This document shows, piece after piece, positions 52,739 to 61,313 of a stretch of DNA of 64,000 nucleotides. Where the stretch lies: contig NZ_QPLK01000002.1 in the NCBI RefSeq assembly GCF_003340565.1, forward strand, positions 124,001-188,000. Reading direction: 5' to 3'. The notes under the pieces are model-generated. The model was not told the origin of the DNA and ran no database searches. It saw only the letters and a program-made list of their open reading frames with translations. This stretch comes from Rhodovulum sp. 12E13. Lineage in GTDB: Bacteria; Pseudomonadota; Alphaproteobacteria; Rhodobacterales; Rhodobacteraceae. Positions within the stretch are counted from its first letter, which is position 1, and each line of letters opens with the position of its first letter. Both the position numbers and the translations under genes were made by a program.

Positions 52739-54346
52739 ATGGCTCTCGATTCCAATCTTCCCCGCGTGCTCGTCTCCGACAAGCTGTCCGAGACGGCCGT
52801 CCAGATCTTCCGCGACCGCGGCATCGACGTGACGTTCGATCCGTCCATCGGCAAGGACAAGGAGCGCCTGCTCGCCGAGCTGCCCGACTACGACGGGCTC
52901 GCCATTCGCTCCGCCACCAAGGTGACCGAGAAACTGCTCGAGGCCGCGCCGCGGCTCAAGGTGATCGGGCGGGCGGGCATCGGCGTCGACAACGTCGATA
53001 TCCCGGCCGCCTCGAAGCGCGGCGTGATCGTGATGAACACGCCGTTCGGCAACTCGATCACCACCGCCGAGCACGCCGTCGCCATGATGATGGCGATTGC
53101 ACGGCAGATCCCGCAGGCCAATGCCTCGACCCATGCCGGGCTCTGGGAAAAGTCTCGCTTCATGGGCACCGAGCTCACGGGCAAGACCCTGGGCGTGATC
53201 GGTGCCGGCAATATCGGCGGGATCGTCTGCGACCGCGCCCACGGCCTGCGCATGAAGGTGCTGGCCTACGACCCCTACCTCTCGGAGGAGCGCGCCGCGA
53301 AGATGGGCGTGACCAAGGCGGAGCTGGACGAGCTGTTGCACCGCGCCGACTTCGTCACCCTGCACGTGCCGCTCACCGACAAGACGCGCAACATCCTGTC
53401 GGCCGACGCGATCCTGAAGATGAAGCCGGGCGTGCGGATCGTCAACTGCGCCCGGGGCGGCCTCGTCGACGAGGCGGCGCTGGCGGAGGCGCTGAGGAAC
53501 GGGCATGTCGCCGGCGCGGCCTTCGACGTCTTCGCCGAGGAACCGGCGACCGAGAATCCGCTCTTTGGCCTGGACAACGTGGTGGTCACCCCGCATCTCG
53601 GCGCCGCCACCTCCGAGGCGCAGGAGAACGTGGCCCTTCAGGTGGCCGAGCAGATGTCGGACTACCTTCTGACGGGCGCGGTGCAGAACGCGCTGAACAT
53701 GCCCTCTGTCACCGCCGAGGAGGCCGCGGTGATGAAGCCGTGGCTCAAGCTGGCCGAGCATCTGGGCGCCTTCATCGGGCAGATGACCGACGAGCCGATC
53801 GAGGCCATCAACATGCTCTACGACGGCGCCGTGGCCGAGATGAACCTCGAGGCGATGGGCTGCGCGGCTATCGCGGGCGTCATGCAGGCCACCAACCCCG
53901 ACGTGAACATGGTTTCCGCGCCGGTGATCGCGGCCGACCGGGGCGTTCGCGTCAGCCGCACGACCCAGCCGCAGACGGGCGTCTTCGAGGCCTACGTCAA
54001 GATGACCGTGGTGACGAAGACGCGCGAGCGGTCGATCGCCGGCACCGTCTTCTCCGACGGCAAGCCGCGCTTCATTCAGATCAAGGGCATCAACATCGAC
54101 GCCGAGATCGGGCGCCACATGCTCTACACCACCAACGAGGACGTTCCGGGCATCATCGGCACCCTGGGGCGCACGCTGGGCGAGAACGGCGTGAACATCG
54201 CCAACTTCACCCTCGGCCGGTCGGAGAAGGGGCGCGACGCCATCGCGCTTCTCTACGTTGACGACGTGGTGCCAGAGCCGGTGCTGACGCAGTTGCGCGA
54301 CACCGGTCTGTTCGGCCAGGTGCGGCCGCTCCAGTTCGACATGTGA
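52739..54346 (+). CDS. serA: D-3-phosphoglycerate dehydrogenase SerA
   Basis: A 535-residue enzyme for the first committed step of serine synthesis. The substrate and NAD domains show SDKLSETAVQIFRDRGIDVT, IGRAGIGVDNVDIPAASKRG and the Rossmann motif GVIGAGNIGG; the Arg/Glu/His catalytic set is in NCARGGLVDEAALAEALRNG and VVTPHLGAATSEAQENVALQ. After an intervening domain comes a C-terminal ACT domain (YTTNEDVPGIIGTLGRTLGE), the usual serine-feedback site. It is the long, type 1 form of SerA. Confidence 0.97.
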   Translation: MALDSNLPRVLVSDKLSETAVQIFRDRGIDVTFDPSIGKDKERLLAELPDYDGLAIRSATKVTEKLLEAAPRLKVIGRAGIGVDNVDIPAASKRGVIVMNTPFGNSITTAEHAVAMMMAIARQIPQANASTHAGLWEKSRFMGTELTGKTLGVIGAGNIGGIVCDRAHGLRMKVLAYDPYLSEERAAKMGVTKAELDELLHRADFVTLHVPLTDKTRNILSADAILKMKPGVRIVNCARGGLVDEAALAEALRNGHVAGAAFDVFAEEPATENPLFGLDNVVVTPHLGAATSEAQENVALQVAEQMSDYLLTGAVQNALNMPSVTAEEAAVMKPWLKLAEHLGAFIGQMTDEPIEAINMLYDGAVAEMNLEAMGCAAIAGVMQATNPDVNMVSAPVIAADRGVRVSRTTQPQTGVFEAYVKMTVVTKTRERSIAGTVFSDGKPRFIQIKGINIDAEIGRHMLYTTNEDVPGIIGTLGRTLGENGVNIANFTLGRSEKGRDAIALLYVDDVVPEPVLTQLRDTGLFGQVRPLQFDM

Positions 54347-54554
54347 CCCACGCGTCCCTGCGCGCCCTGCCGAGGGCGCGCAGGGCGCGCACGAGCGTCA
54401 CACCGAAGAAGAGGCCCGCGACGGCAAAGACCTCGGCCAGAGCGGCGGCGTTGGGCACGCCATGGACCGCCACCGCCACGCCGAGCAGCACGAGGCCGCC
54501 CACGCTGATCGCGACACGCAGGCGAAGTTCGGAGCGGTCGGGCGCGCGGGACAT
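54207..54554 (-). CDS. Small two-helix membrane protein, antisense-overlapping serA
   Basis: A predicted 115-residue protein I do not recognise. Its first ~75 residues look real: charged start (MSRAPDRSELRLRVAISVGG), two hydrophobic segments (GLVLLGVAVAVHGVPNAAAL; AEVFAVAGLFFGVTLVRAL) and a basic end (GRARRDAW). The last ~40 residues run into the 3' end of serA in antisense and look like shadow sequence. The hairpin at 54356-54385 also lies inside it. A shorter original gene that lost its stop is likely. No ribosome-binding site is obvious. Confidence 0.5.
   Translation of the reverse strand: MSRAPDRSELRLRVAISVGGLVLLGVAVAVHGVPNAAALAEVFAVAGLFFGVTLVRALRALGRARRDAWVTCRTGAAAPGRTDRCRATASAPALAPRRQRREARWRRAPSPTGRG
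54356..54385 (+). terminator. Strong hairpin after serA
   Basis: A perfect 13-bp GC stem (CCCTGCGCGCCCT, loop GCCG, AGGGCGCGCAGGG) begins 9 nt after the serA stop. No T-run follows, so it is either a T-less terminator or an mRNA 3'-end stabilizer. It is within the reading frame of the opposite-strand small membrane protein. Confidence 0.55.
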
Positions 54555-54733
54555 GGGCAGAGCGATACCGTTCGTGCGCCGCCCGTCAATCGGGCACTCG
54601 CGCTGGGGTTGATTCCTTTTTCGGCCTCGCGGCGAAATCGGGCCGCACAGGGCGTCTTGCCCGGCCATTCTTCATACCCTCTCAATCATCTGGCGGTTCC
54701 CTCGTTGTCCACGATGGCCACGAGGAGGCGGTC

Positions 54734-54910
54734 ATGACCATCACCCCCCCAGGCGGCCCGGGCGACGGCCGCCTTCCGACGGCAGAGCGCGGCCCCCTGG
54801 CCGAAAGCCCGCTGCTGCGCGCGCTCGTCGCGCGGTTTCTCGACCCCGAGGCGGCGCGCGCCCATGTCGCCCCGCCCGCACCGCTGAACCGTCCCGCACC
54901 GCTGCGCTGA
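54734..54910 (+). CDS. Small hypothetical protein, 58 residues
   Basis: A short open frame with a strong GAGGAGG ribosome-binding site before the ATG at 54734 and a high share of G/C in third codon positions. The product starts TITPPGGPGDGRLPTAERGP and has one amphipathic stretch (LLRALVARFLDPEAARAHVA) before a Pro-rich end. No membrane segment or known domain is visible and I do not recognise it. It precedes the thiolase gene by 84 bp. Confidence 0.5.
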   Translation: MTITPPGGPGDGRLPTAERGPLAESPLLRALVARFLDPEAARAHVAPPAPLNRPAPLR

Positions 54911-54994
54911 TCCGCACGGGACGTTACGTCATCTCGGCGCCGGCTCGCGTTCGGCGCTAGCCTTCGCCCGTGACCAGACGGGGAGGGCAGGCGC

Positions 54995-56170
54995 ATGGAC
55001 GATATCGTGATTCTCTCGGGGCGCCGCACGGCGATCGGCACCTTCGGCGGCGCGCTGGCGGGCACCCCGCCCATCGCGCTGGGCGCCGCGGTGACGCAGG
55101 CCGCTCTCGCCGATGCCGGCGTCGAGGGGGCGCAGGTGGGCACCGTCGCCTTTGGCCACGTCATCAATACCGAGCCGCGCGACATGTATCTTTCCCGCGT
55201 CGCGGCGATGGAGGCGGGAATCCCCGACACCTGCCCGGCGATGAACGTCAACCGGCTCTGCGGCTCGGGCGCGCAGGCGGTCGTCTCGGTCGTGCAGGGG
55301 CTGGCGCTGGGCGACGCGGAGTTCGGCGTGGCCGGCGGGGCCGAGAGCATGAGCCGCAGCCCTCACGTGCTGACCGAGGGGCGCTGGGGGGCCAGGATGG
55401 GCGACGTGCGCGCGCTCGACATGATGCTCGGCGCGCTCAACTGCCCGTTCGGCACCGGGCATATGGGCGTGACCGCCGAGAACGTGTCGGACGAGCGCCA
55501 GATCAGCCGCGAGGACCAGGACGCCTTCGCCCTCGAGAGCCAGCGGCGCGCGGCGCGCGCGCTGGCCGACGGTCTTTACGACGGCCAGATCGTGCCGGTC
55601 GAGGTGAAGCGCAAGCGCGAGACGGTCGCCTTCGCCTGCGACGAACACCCCAAGGAGACGAGCGCCGAGGCGCTGGCGGGGCTGCGGCCGGCCTTCCGGA
55701 AGGACGGCACCGTGACCGCCGGCAACGCGAGCGGCATCAACGACGGGGCGGCGGCCCTCGTCTTCGCCCGCGCCGAGGCGGCGGAACGCGCGGGGCTGAA
55801 GGCGCGGGCGCGGGTGCTGGGCTATGCCCATGCCGGCGTCCGGCCCGAGGTGATGGGCGTCGGCCCGATCCCGGCGGTCGAGGCGCTCTGCGCGAGGGCC
55901 GGGCTGAGCGTGGACGACTTCGACGTGATCGAGTCGAACGAGGCCTTCGCGGCGCAGGCCATCGCGGTCAATCGCGGGCTGGGGCTCGACCCGGCAAAGG
56001 TGAACCCCAACGGCGGCGCGATCGCGCTTGGCCACCCGGTCGGGGCGACCGGGGCGATCCTGATGGTGAAGGCGCTCCACGAGCTGGAGCGGATGGGCGC
56101 GCGCCGGGCTCTCGTCACCATGTGCATCGGCGGCGGACAGGGCATCGCGCTGGCCATCGAGCGGGTCTGA
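54995..56170 (+). CDS. Acetyl-CoA C-acetyltransferase (thiolase)
   Basis: A 391-residue thiolase that condenses two acetyl-CoA or cleaves 3-ketoacyl-CoA. The acylated Cys is Cys89 in [57 protein letters not shown] (His) and [15 protein letters not shown] (second Cys) complete the site. No phaB or other pathway genes are adjacent, so biosynthetic (PHA) and degradative roles cannot be separated. Normal length, ATG start. Confidence 0.94.
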   Translation: MDDIVILSGRRTAIGTFGGALAGTPPIALGAAVTQAALADAGVEGAQVGTVAFGHVINTEPRDMYLSRVAAMEAGIPDTCPAMNVNRLCGSGAQAVVSVVQGLALGDAEFGVAGGAESMSRSPHVLTEGRWGARMGDVRALDMMLGALNCPFGTGHMGVTAENVSDERQISREDQDAFALESQRRAARALADGLYDGQIVPVEVKRKRETVAFACDEHPKETSAEALAGLRPAFRKDGTVTAGNASGINDGAAALVFARAEAAERAGLKARARVLGYAHAGVRPEVMGVGPIPAVEALCARAGLSVDDFDVIESNEAFAAQAIAVNRGLGLDPAKVNPNGGAIALGHPVGATGAILMVKALHELERMGARRALVTMCIGGGQGIALAIERV

Positions 56171-56333
56171 CGCGCGTTCGGTCGCGTTTGGTCCGGCGGC
56201 GCCGTGGCGTGGGGCGCTGCCCCCGCCGCCCCGTTCCGGGGCGGCTCCCCCGGAGTATTCGGGCCAGGATGATTATGGGATCGGCGGTGTCTGCGGCGTG
56301 GGCGGACTCGACTCGGGGTGGATTCAGCAGGTA

Positions 56334-56348
56334 GAACATAAAGAGAAC
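56334..56348 (+). promoter_or_regulatory. LexA (SOS) box upstream of imuB
   Basis: GAAC, 7-nt spacer (ATAAAGA), GAAC: an exact match to the alphaproteobacterial LexA operator GTTC-N7-GTTC read in the other orientation. It ends 28 nt before the imuB start codon, where it would block transcription until DNA damage. Confidence 0.85.
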
Positions 56349-56376
56349 AACTGGCTGCCGGTTCGCACGCTGCCCC

Positions 56377-58191
56377 ATGCCGACCCGACGGATCCTTTCG
56401 CTGTGGTTTCCGCGCCTTGCCGCGGAGCGCTGCCTGCGCGCCGAGCCGGGGCTCGGCGCTGCGCCCTTCGCCGTGGTGGGCGAGCGGCGGGGCGTGCCGC
56501 TGCTCGTGGCGCTGTCGGGAGAGGCGCAGGCGGCGGGGCTCGCCCGCGGCCAGCCGGTGCGGGATGCGCGCGCGATGTGCCCCGAGCTCGTGACCCGGAT
56601 CGAGAACCCGAGGGCCGAGGCCGATTTCCTCGCCGCGCTCCAGCGCTGGGCCGGCAAGTTCTCGCCCTGGATCGCGGCCGAGCCGCCGGCGGGGCTGGCC
56701 GCCGACCTGACGGGCTGCGCCCATCTGTTCGGGGGAGAGGCGGCGCTGCTCGCGCAGGTCGAGGCGGACTGCGCGGGGCTAGGCCTGACGGTACGTGCCG
56801 GGATCGCCGACACGCTCGGCGCGGCCTGGGCGCTCGCCCGCTATGGCGGGGCCGGCGGCCCGGCGGCCGCGCGCAGCGGCGACGCGATCGACCAGGAGGC
56901 GCGGGCGACGCGCTCTCGTGCGGCCAGGCGCCGGCACTGGGAGCGGGGCGGCGTGCGCCCCCCGCCACAGGCCGTGCCGGCGCCCGAGGGGCGGATCGCG
57001 CCGCCGGGGCGCACGCGCGGCGCCATCGCCGCGCTGCCCGTCGCCGCGCTCAGGCTGCCCGACGCGGTGGTGACGCAGCTCGCCAGGCTGGGGCTGCGGC
57101 GGATCGAGGATGTGGCCGGCCAGCCCCGGGCCGGCCTCGCCCGGCGGTTCGGGCAGGAGCTGGTGCTCCGGCTCGACCAGGCGTTCGGCACGGTGCCCGA
57201 GCCGCTTGCGCCCGCCGCGCCGCCGCCCCGCTTCGCCGTGCGGCTGACCCTGCCCGAGCCGATCGGGCTCGAGGCCGATCTCGCCGCGGCGCTCGACCGG
57301 CTGCTGCCCGAGCTCGCGCAGCGGCTCAAGGCGAAGGGGAGGGGCGCGCGTCGGGTGCGCCTGCGGGTGGAGCGCACCGACCGCACGCAGCACTGGGCCG
57401 AGGTGGGCCTCGCCCGGCCCACGGCCGACCCCGAGCGGCTGCGGCCCCTGCTCGCGATGCGGCTGCCCGACATCGAAGCCGGCGACGGGATCGACGTGGT
57501 GCGCCTCGAGGCGCACGTGACCGAGCCGGTACACACCGCCCGCCATCGCGGCCAGCTCGCGGTGAGCGACGCGGTGCAGCGGGGGGAAGCGGCCGGCGCC
57601 GCAACGGCGCTCGACGACCTTGTGGGGCGGCTCGGCGCGCGGGTCGGCGAGGCTTCGGTGCTGCGCCTGCATCCTGGCGACAGCCACATCCCCGAGAAGA
57701 CGACACAGGTGCAGGGCGCGGCCTGGTCGGAGCCTGCACGCGGCTGGGTCGTGCCCGCCCCGGTGCCTCGGCCGCTGGCCGTTTTCCGCCCCGAGCCCGT
57801 GCACCCCGAGCCCGTGCACCCCGAGCCCGTGCACCCCGAGCCCGTGCACCCCGAGCCCGTGCACCCCGAGCCCGTGCTCGCAGCGCCGGTAGGTGCCGAC
57901 CCCGGCGCTGTGCCCAACGCTCCCCCCGAGCCCGCCCCCGAAGCGACAGCATCGGTCCGCTCCGCGGGCCCGCCCGCGCGGTTCCGCTGGCGGCGGCGCC
58001 GCTTCGAGACGGTGGCGGCCACCGGGCCCGAGCGGATCGCGCCCGAGTGGTGGCTCGACGAGCCCGACTGGCGGACGGGCGTGCGCGACTACTGGCAGGT
58101 GGAGGTGGCAGGCGGCGAGCGGCTCTGGCTCTACTACGCCCATGGCGCCGCGCTTTCCGCCGGCTGGTTCTGCCACGGGCGGTTCGCCTGA
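56377..58191 (+). CDS. imuB: ImuB-type Y-family DNA polymerase homologue
   Basis: A 604-residue protein of the ImuB/DinP-like group, which in many bacteria joins ImuA and DnaE2 in SOS mutagenesis as a catalytically weak bridge to the beta clamp. The N-terminus RRILSLWFPRLAAERCLRAE is typical, as are ALSGEAQAAGLARGQPVRDA and the helix-hairpin-helix part QLARLGLRRIEDVAGQPRAG. The Y-family carboxylates look incomplete (ADLTGCAHLFGGEAALLAQV in place of a DE pair). A Pro/Glu repeat interrupts residues 472-501. It has its own LexA box. Neither imuA nor dnaE2 is next to it. Confidence 0.85.
   Translation: MPTRRILSLWFPRLAAERCLRAEPGLGAAPFAVVGERRGVPLLVALSGEAQAAGLARGQPVRDARAMCPELVTRIENPRAEADFLAALQRWAGKFSPWIAAEPPAGLAADLTGCAHLFGGEAALLAQVEADCAGLGLTVRAGIADTLGAAWALARYGGAGGPAAARSGDAIDQEARATRSRAARRRHWERGGVRPPPQAVPAPEGRIAPPGRTRGAIAALPVAALRLPDAVVTQLARLGLRRIEDVAGQPRAGLARRFGQELVLRLDQAFGTVPEPLAPAAPPPRFAVRLTLPEPIGLEADLAAALDRLLPELAQRLKAKGRGARRVRLRVERTDRTQHWAEVGLARPTADPERLRPLLAMRLPDIEAGDGIDVVRLEAHVTEPVHTARHRGQLAVSDAVQRGEAAGAATALDDLVGRLGARVGEASVLRLHPGDSHIPEKTTQVQGAAWSEPARGWVVPAPVPRPLAVFRPEPVHPEPVHPEPVHPEPVHPEPVHPEPVLAAPVGADPGAVPNAPPEPAPEATASVRSAGPPARFRWRRRRFETVAATGPERIAPEWWLDEPDWRTGVRDYWQVEVAGGERLWLYYAHGAALSAGWFCHGRFA
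57790..57879 (+). repeat. 15-bp in-frame tandem repeat inside imuB
   Basis: Six copies of the 15-nt unit CCCGAGCCCGTGCAC, five exact and the last with its end changed, encode PEPVH five times and PEPVL once (residues 472-501). As the unit is a multiple of three, gain or loss of copies would change the linker length without breaking the frame. Confidence 0.95.
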
Positions 58192-58431
58192 GCGCCCGAG
58201 GGCCGACCCGCAGCCGGCCTCACCCAAGCCCAGGCAGCGCGCCCGGCCGACGACAGGGTCGCGCGTGCCCCGCGTCTTTCTGTTCCAAATACGCAGGCGC
58301 CCGACCGCCGCCGCGCTGCGCCGCGGGATCGGAGCGCCTCGCCTGCCACGGGCGGCGCGCGCAGGCGAGGGCTGCCGGGGCGGGTGGGCCGATGCCGAAG
58401 GCGAGGTCCGCGCGTCCCGGCGCGGGGCGCC

Positions 58432-59181
58432 TCAGTCCGCCGCCTCCGCGACCCCCACGATGGGGCCGAGCGGCCAGCCGACATCGGCTCGGCCGATCGC
58501 GGGTGCGTAGAGGCGCGAGACCTTGCCGTCGAGATAGAGCGCGTTCGGCACGCCCAGGCCGTCGCGGAACAGCCGTCCGAAGGCATGGAAATTCACCCGC
58601 TCGTCTGAGATGGCGAAATGGACCGTCACCCCGTCGGCTGCCACGCCCACCCCGTTGCGGATGTGCACGCTGTCGGAGGCAGGCAGGAAACGCGGGTGGA
58701 GCGCGCCGTCGATCACCAGCATCGGGCCCGACTGGGTGGCGAAGCGGCAGGCGGGCCGGCGGGCGGCGTAATCGGTCGTCTCGATCACCGCCGCGCGGCC
58801 GTCGCCCCAGCAGAACACGCCGTTGGGCAGAAGGCCGAAATTTCCCGGCCCGTCCCCCTCGATCAGCGGCACCCGTTCGACCCCGTTCTCGACGTAGTGG
58901 CCGACCGGCGCGCGGTCGTCGTGATACATGCCGCCGTTCGTCGCGAAGGCCAGCCGCAGCCCCTCCCCCCGCAGCGCGCGGTCGATCGCGTTGAACGAGC
59001 CGTAGAGCGCGCCGGTCGCGTCGCTGTGCCAGAGGCGGATGTCGTCGGTATCGGCGCGGTAGCTGCACACGGTGTAGGCGGCGCCGTCGTGCTCCATCGC
59101 ACGGCAGGCGGCTTCGGCGTCGGCCGCGGCGGCCGTGCCCCCGGTCAGCGCGGCGAGGACGAGCGCAACGAATCGGAGCAT
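58432..59181 (-). CDS. DUF2233/NAGPA-like phosphodiester glycosidase family protein
   Basis: A 249-residue exported protein with a signal peptide (MLRFVALVLAALTGGTAAAA) and a phosphodiester-glycosidase domain of the NAGPA type: LRLAFATNGGMYHDDRAPVG, GPGNFGLLPNGVFCWGDG and ATQSGPMLVIDGALHPRFL carry the conserved Asn-Gly-Gly and Pro-Met residues. The natural substrate is unknown. The ATG at 59181 follows the rbfA stop by 4 nt, so the two genes form an operon. Confidence 0.85.
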   Translation of the reverse strand: MLRFVALVLAALTGGTAAAADAEAACRAMEHDGAAYTVCSYRADTDDIRLWHSDATGALYGSFNAIDRALRGEGLRLAFATNGGMYHDDRAPVGHYVENGVERVPLIEGDGPGNFGLLPNGVFCWGDGRAAVIETTDYAARRPACRFATQSGPMLVIDGALHPRFLPASDSVHIRNGVGVAADGVTVHFAISDERVNFHAFGRLFRDGLGVPNALYLDGKVSRLYAPAIGRADVGWPLGPIVGVAEAAD

Positions 59182-59185
59182 CCGG

Positions 59186-59608
59186 CTACTCGTTGTCGGG
59201 CGTCTCGCCCGCATGGGGGGCGAGGTCGCGCGCCACCCTGTCCTGCGAGAACAGGCGGCGGGTCTCGTCCATCCTGTCGAACGTGTCGTCGATCCGAAAG
59301 CGCAGGTCGGGCGCGTATTTCAGCGTCAGCTGCTTCGAGACGAGCCGGCGCAACTCGGAGTGGTTGCGCTTGAGCGCGGCGAGCATCTCGTCGGCGCCCT
59401 TTCCGCCCAGCGGGAGCACGAATACCGTCGCGTGCTTGAGGTCGGGCGAGAGGCGCACCTCGCCCACGGTGATCGAGACGCCCGACAGGTCGGGGTCGTG
59501 CACCTCGCCGCGGGCGAGCACGTCTGAGAGCGTCCGGCGGACGAGTTCGCCGACCCGCAGCTGCCGTTGCGACGGGCCGGGGCCGGAGTGATGCGCGTTG
59601 CGAGCCAT
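59186..59608 (-). CDS. rbfA: 30S ribosome-binding factor RbfA
   Basis: A 140-residue KH-fold protein that helps mature the 16S rRNA 5' end of the small subunit. Family motifs include [40 protein letters not shown] and [20 protein letters not shown]. The ATG at 59608 has AGGTGA at good spacing; a GTG 9 nt upstream is the alternative. It is divergent from dapB and heads an operon with the DUF2233 gene. Confidence 0.94.
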   Translation of the reverse strand: MARNAHHSGPGPSQRQLRVGELVRRTLSDVLARGEVHDPDLSGVSITVGEVRLSPDLKHATVFVLPLGGKGADEMLAALKRNHSELRRLVSKQLTLKYAPDLRFRIDDTFDRMDETRRLFSQDRVARDLAPHAGETPDNE

Positions 59609-59709
59609 GCGGGTCACCTAGGGCGGGCCGCGCCCCCGCGCAAGCGGCGCGGTTTGCAGCCCGCGCGCGCCCGGCGTAGAGGGGGGCGAACGGGAGCGGG
59701 AGGGCGCAG

Positions 59710-60519
59710 ATGTCCGAGATGCCGAGGATCGTGGTCGCGGGGGCGTCGGGCCGGATGGGACGGATGCTCCTGCACGAGATCGCGGGGCGCGACGACATGG
59801 AGCTCTCGGCCGCGCTCGAGCGGCCCGGCCACGCCTGGCTCGGCGAGGATGCCGGCGTGGCGATGGGCGCGGCCCCCCTCGGCGTGCGCGTCACCGACGA
59901 CCCGTGGGAGGCGCTTGCGCAGGCCCAGGGCGTCGTCGACTTTACCGCCCCCGAGGCGAGTTGCGAGCTTGCGGGCATCGCCGCGCAGGCCCGCGCGGTG
60001 CACGTGATCGGGACGACGGGCTTCACCGAAGATCATCTCGCGCGGATCGACGCGGCGGCGCGGCACGCGGTGATCGTGCGGGCCGGCAACATGAGCCTCG
60101 GCGTGAACCTGCTGCTCGCGCTGACGCGCCAGGTGGCCGCCGCGCTCGGCCCCGAGTTCGACGTCGAGGTGATCGAGGCGCATCACCGCCACAAGGTCGA
60201 CGCGCCCTCGGGCACCGCGCTGATGCTGGGCGAGGCCGCGGCCGAGGGGCGTGGCGTGGCGCTGCGCGACGTCTACGAGGCCGCGCGCGACGGCATCACC
60301 GGCGCCCGCGAGCCGGGGCGTATCGGCTTTTCGGCGATCCGCGGCGGCGACATCGTGGGCGAGCACGACGTGCTTTTCGCCGGTCCGGGCGAGCGGATCG
60401 TGCTGCGCCACGCCGCCTCCGACCGGGCGCTGTTCGCCCGCGGCGCGCTGCGGGCGGTGCTCTGGGGGCAGGGGCGCCCGCCCGGCCACTATGCCATGAC
60501 CGACGTGCTCGGGCTCTGA
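59710..60519 (+). CDS. dapB: 4-hydroxy-tetrahydrodipicolinate reductase
   Basis: A 269-residue NAD(P)H enzyme of lysine and diaminopimelate synthesis. The nucleotide motif is [14 protein letters not shown]; the catalytic and substrate region is [20 protein letters not shown], with the His pair and Lys of the family; the dimer region reads [20 protein letters not shown]. Normal length; GGAGGG precedes the ATG. It diverges from rbfA. Confidence 0.96.
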   Translation: MSEMPRIVVAGASGRMGRMLLHEIAGRDDMELSAALERPGHAWLGEDAGVAMGAAPLGVRVTDDPWEALAQAQGVVDFTAPEASCELAGIAAQARAVHVIGTTGFTEDHLARIDAAARHAVIVRAGNMSLGVNLLLALTRQVAAALGPEFDVEVIEAHHRHKVDAPSGTALMLGEAAAEGRGVALRDVYEAARDGITGAREPGRIGFSAIRGGDIVGEHDVLFAGPGERIVLRHAASDRALFARGALRAVLWGQGRPPGHYAMTDVLGL

Positions 60520-60629
60520 CGGCGGCAGCGGCCGACCGCCTTGCGGTCACATTCCCGTGAGGGTGCGGGTGCCGGAAATCCATTCCCGGGCCGCGCTGCG
60601 TTAAAACGCCGCGAACCTGGGAGACGACC

Positions 60630-60998
60630 ATGCCTGCCAAGACTTCGATCGCGGCGCTTGCCGCAGCGACAATCGCCATGTTCGCCGCGGAGGCGAGCGC
60701 CGAGTCCTTCGAGCTGGTGCGCGACCGCTCGGAATTCGTGAGCCTCGTGGACGGGCGCACCCTCAAGTACCCCGGCGTGCGCCTGCGCGTGACGCCCGAC
60801 GGCGCGATCCGGGGCAAGGGCCTGGGCATCGACGTGACCGGCGACTGGCGCTGGCGCGACAACTTCTTCTGCCGCGACCTCTACTGGGGGGATCGCGAGA
60901 TCGGCTACAACTGCCAGGCTGTCCTGCGCAACGGCTCGACCCTGCGTTTCGTGTCCGACCAGGGGCAGGGGCAGTCCGCCGATTTCCGCCTGCGCTGA
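60630..60998 (+). CDS. Small secreted protein downstream of dapB
   Basis: A 122-residue protein with a signal peptide (SIAALAAATIAMFAAEASA) and a compact domain with aromatic residues and one Cys pair (DWRWRDNFFCRDLYWGDREI followed by YNCQAVL). Proteins of this kind in Rhodobacterales are sometimes mislabelled as dihydrodipicolinate reductase because of their position after dapB; nothing in this sequence resembles that enzyme. Function unknown. GGGAGA precedes the ATG. Confidence 0.75.
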   Translation: MPAKTSIAALAAATIAMFAAEASAESFELVRDRSEFVSLVDGRTLKYPGVRLRVTPDGAIRGKGLGIDVTGDWRWRDNFFCRDLYWGDREIGYNCQAVLRNGSTLRFVSDQGQGQSADFRLR

Positions 60999-61040
60999 GC
61001 GGGTATCGCCCTTGGCGTCCGAGGGGGCTGTGGTGCCGGC

Positions 61041-61250
61041 TCAGAAGTCGCTGGCGATGCCCTTGCGCTCCCAGTCGCCGTAGCGCGCGGGCTCGGGGCC
61101 GTCGCGCCCGCCGATCTCCTTCGGCAGGGCGGCACTGCGGGCGTCGATCCCGGCCCGCCGCGCCTCGGCCTCGGCAAGCGCGCGTTTCGCGGCCTCGGGC
61201 AGGTCGGGCGGGCCGGGCTCCGCCTCGCCGGTGTCGCTATCGTCGCTCAT
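61041..61250 (-). CDS. DUF1674/SDHAF4-like succinate dehydrogenase assembly protein
   Basis: A 69-residue acidic protein ending in RYGDWERKGIASDF, the hallmark of the SDHAF4/DUF1674 family. In mitochondria SDHAF4 binds flavinated SdhA and promotes its union with SdhB; bacterial members are presumed to do the same. The N-terminal half is low-complexity. It is divergent from rsmB, with a 63-bp gap. Confidence 0.85.
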   Translation of the reverse strand: MSDDSDTGEAEPGPPDLPEAAKRALAEAEARRAGIDARSAALPKEIGGRDGPEPARYGDWERKGIASDF

Positions 61251-61313
61251 AGCCGCCTCCGTCGCTTGTCGGCCCCGTGCGCCTGATATACGCGCGCAGC
61301 GAGTTCCGGCAAC

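Noticed and set aside
54734-54910. Idea that the small ORF before the thiolase gene is a toxin or antitoxin
   Set aside because: No partner gene, no known motif; kept only as a hypothetical small protein.
57790-57879. Regularly spaced short repeat that might suggest a CRISPR-like array
   Set aside because: Units are 15 bp, directly abutting, without spacers, and in frame inside imuB, so it is a coding minisatellite.
60630-60998. Annotation as a dihydrodipicolinate reductase homologue
   Set aside because: No nucleotide-binding motif and no catalytic His/Lys; it is a small secreted protein that merely follows dapB.
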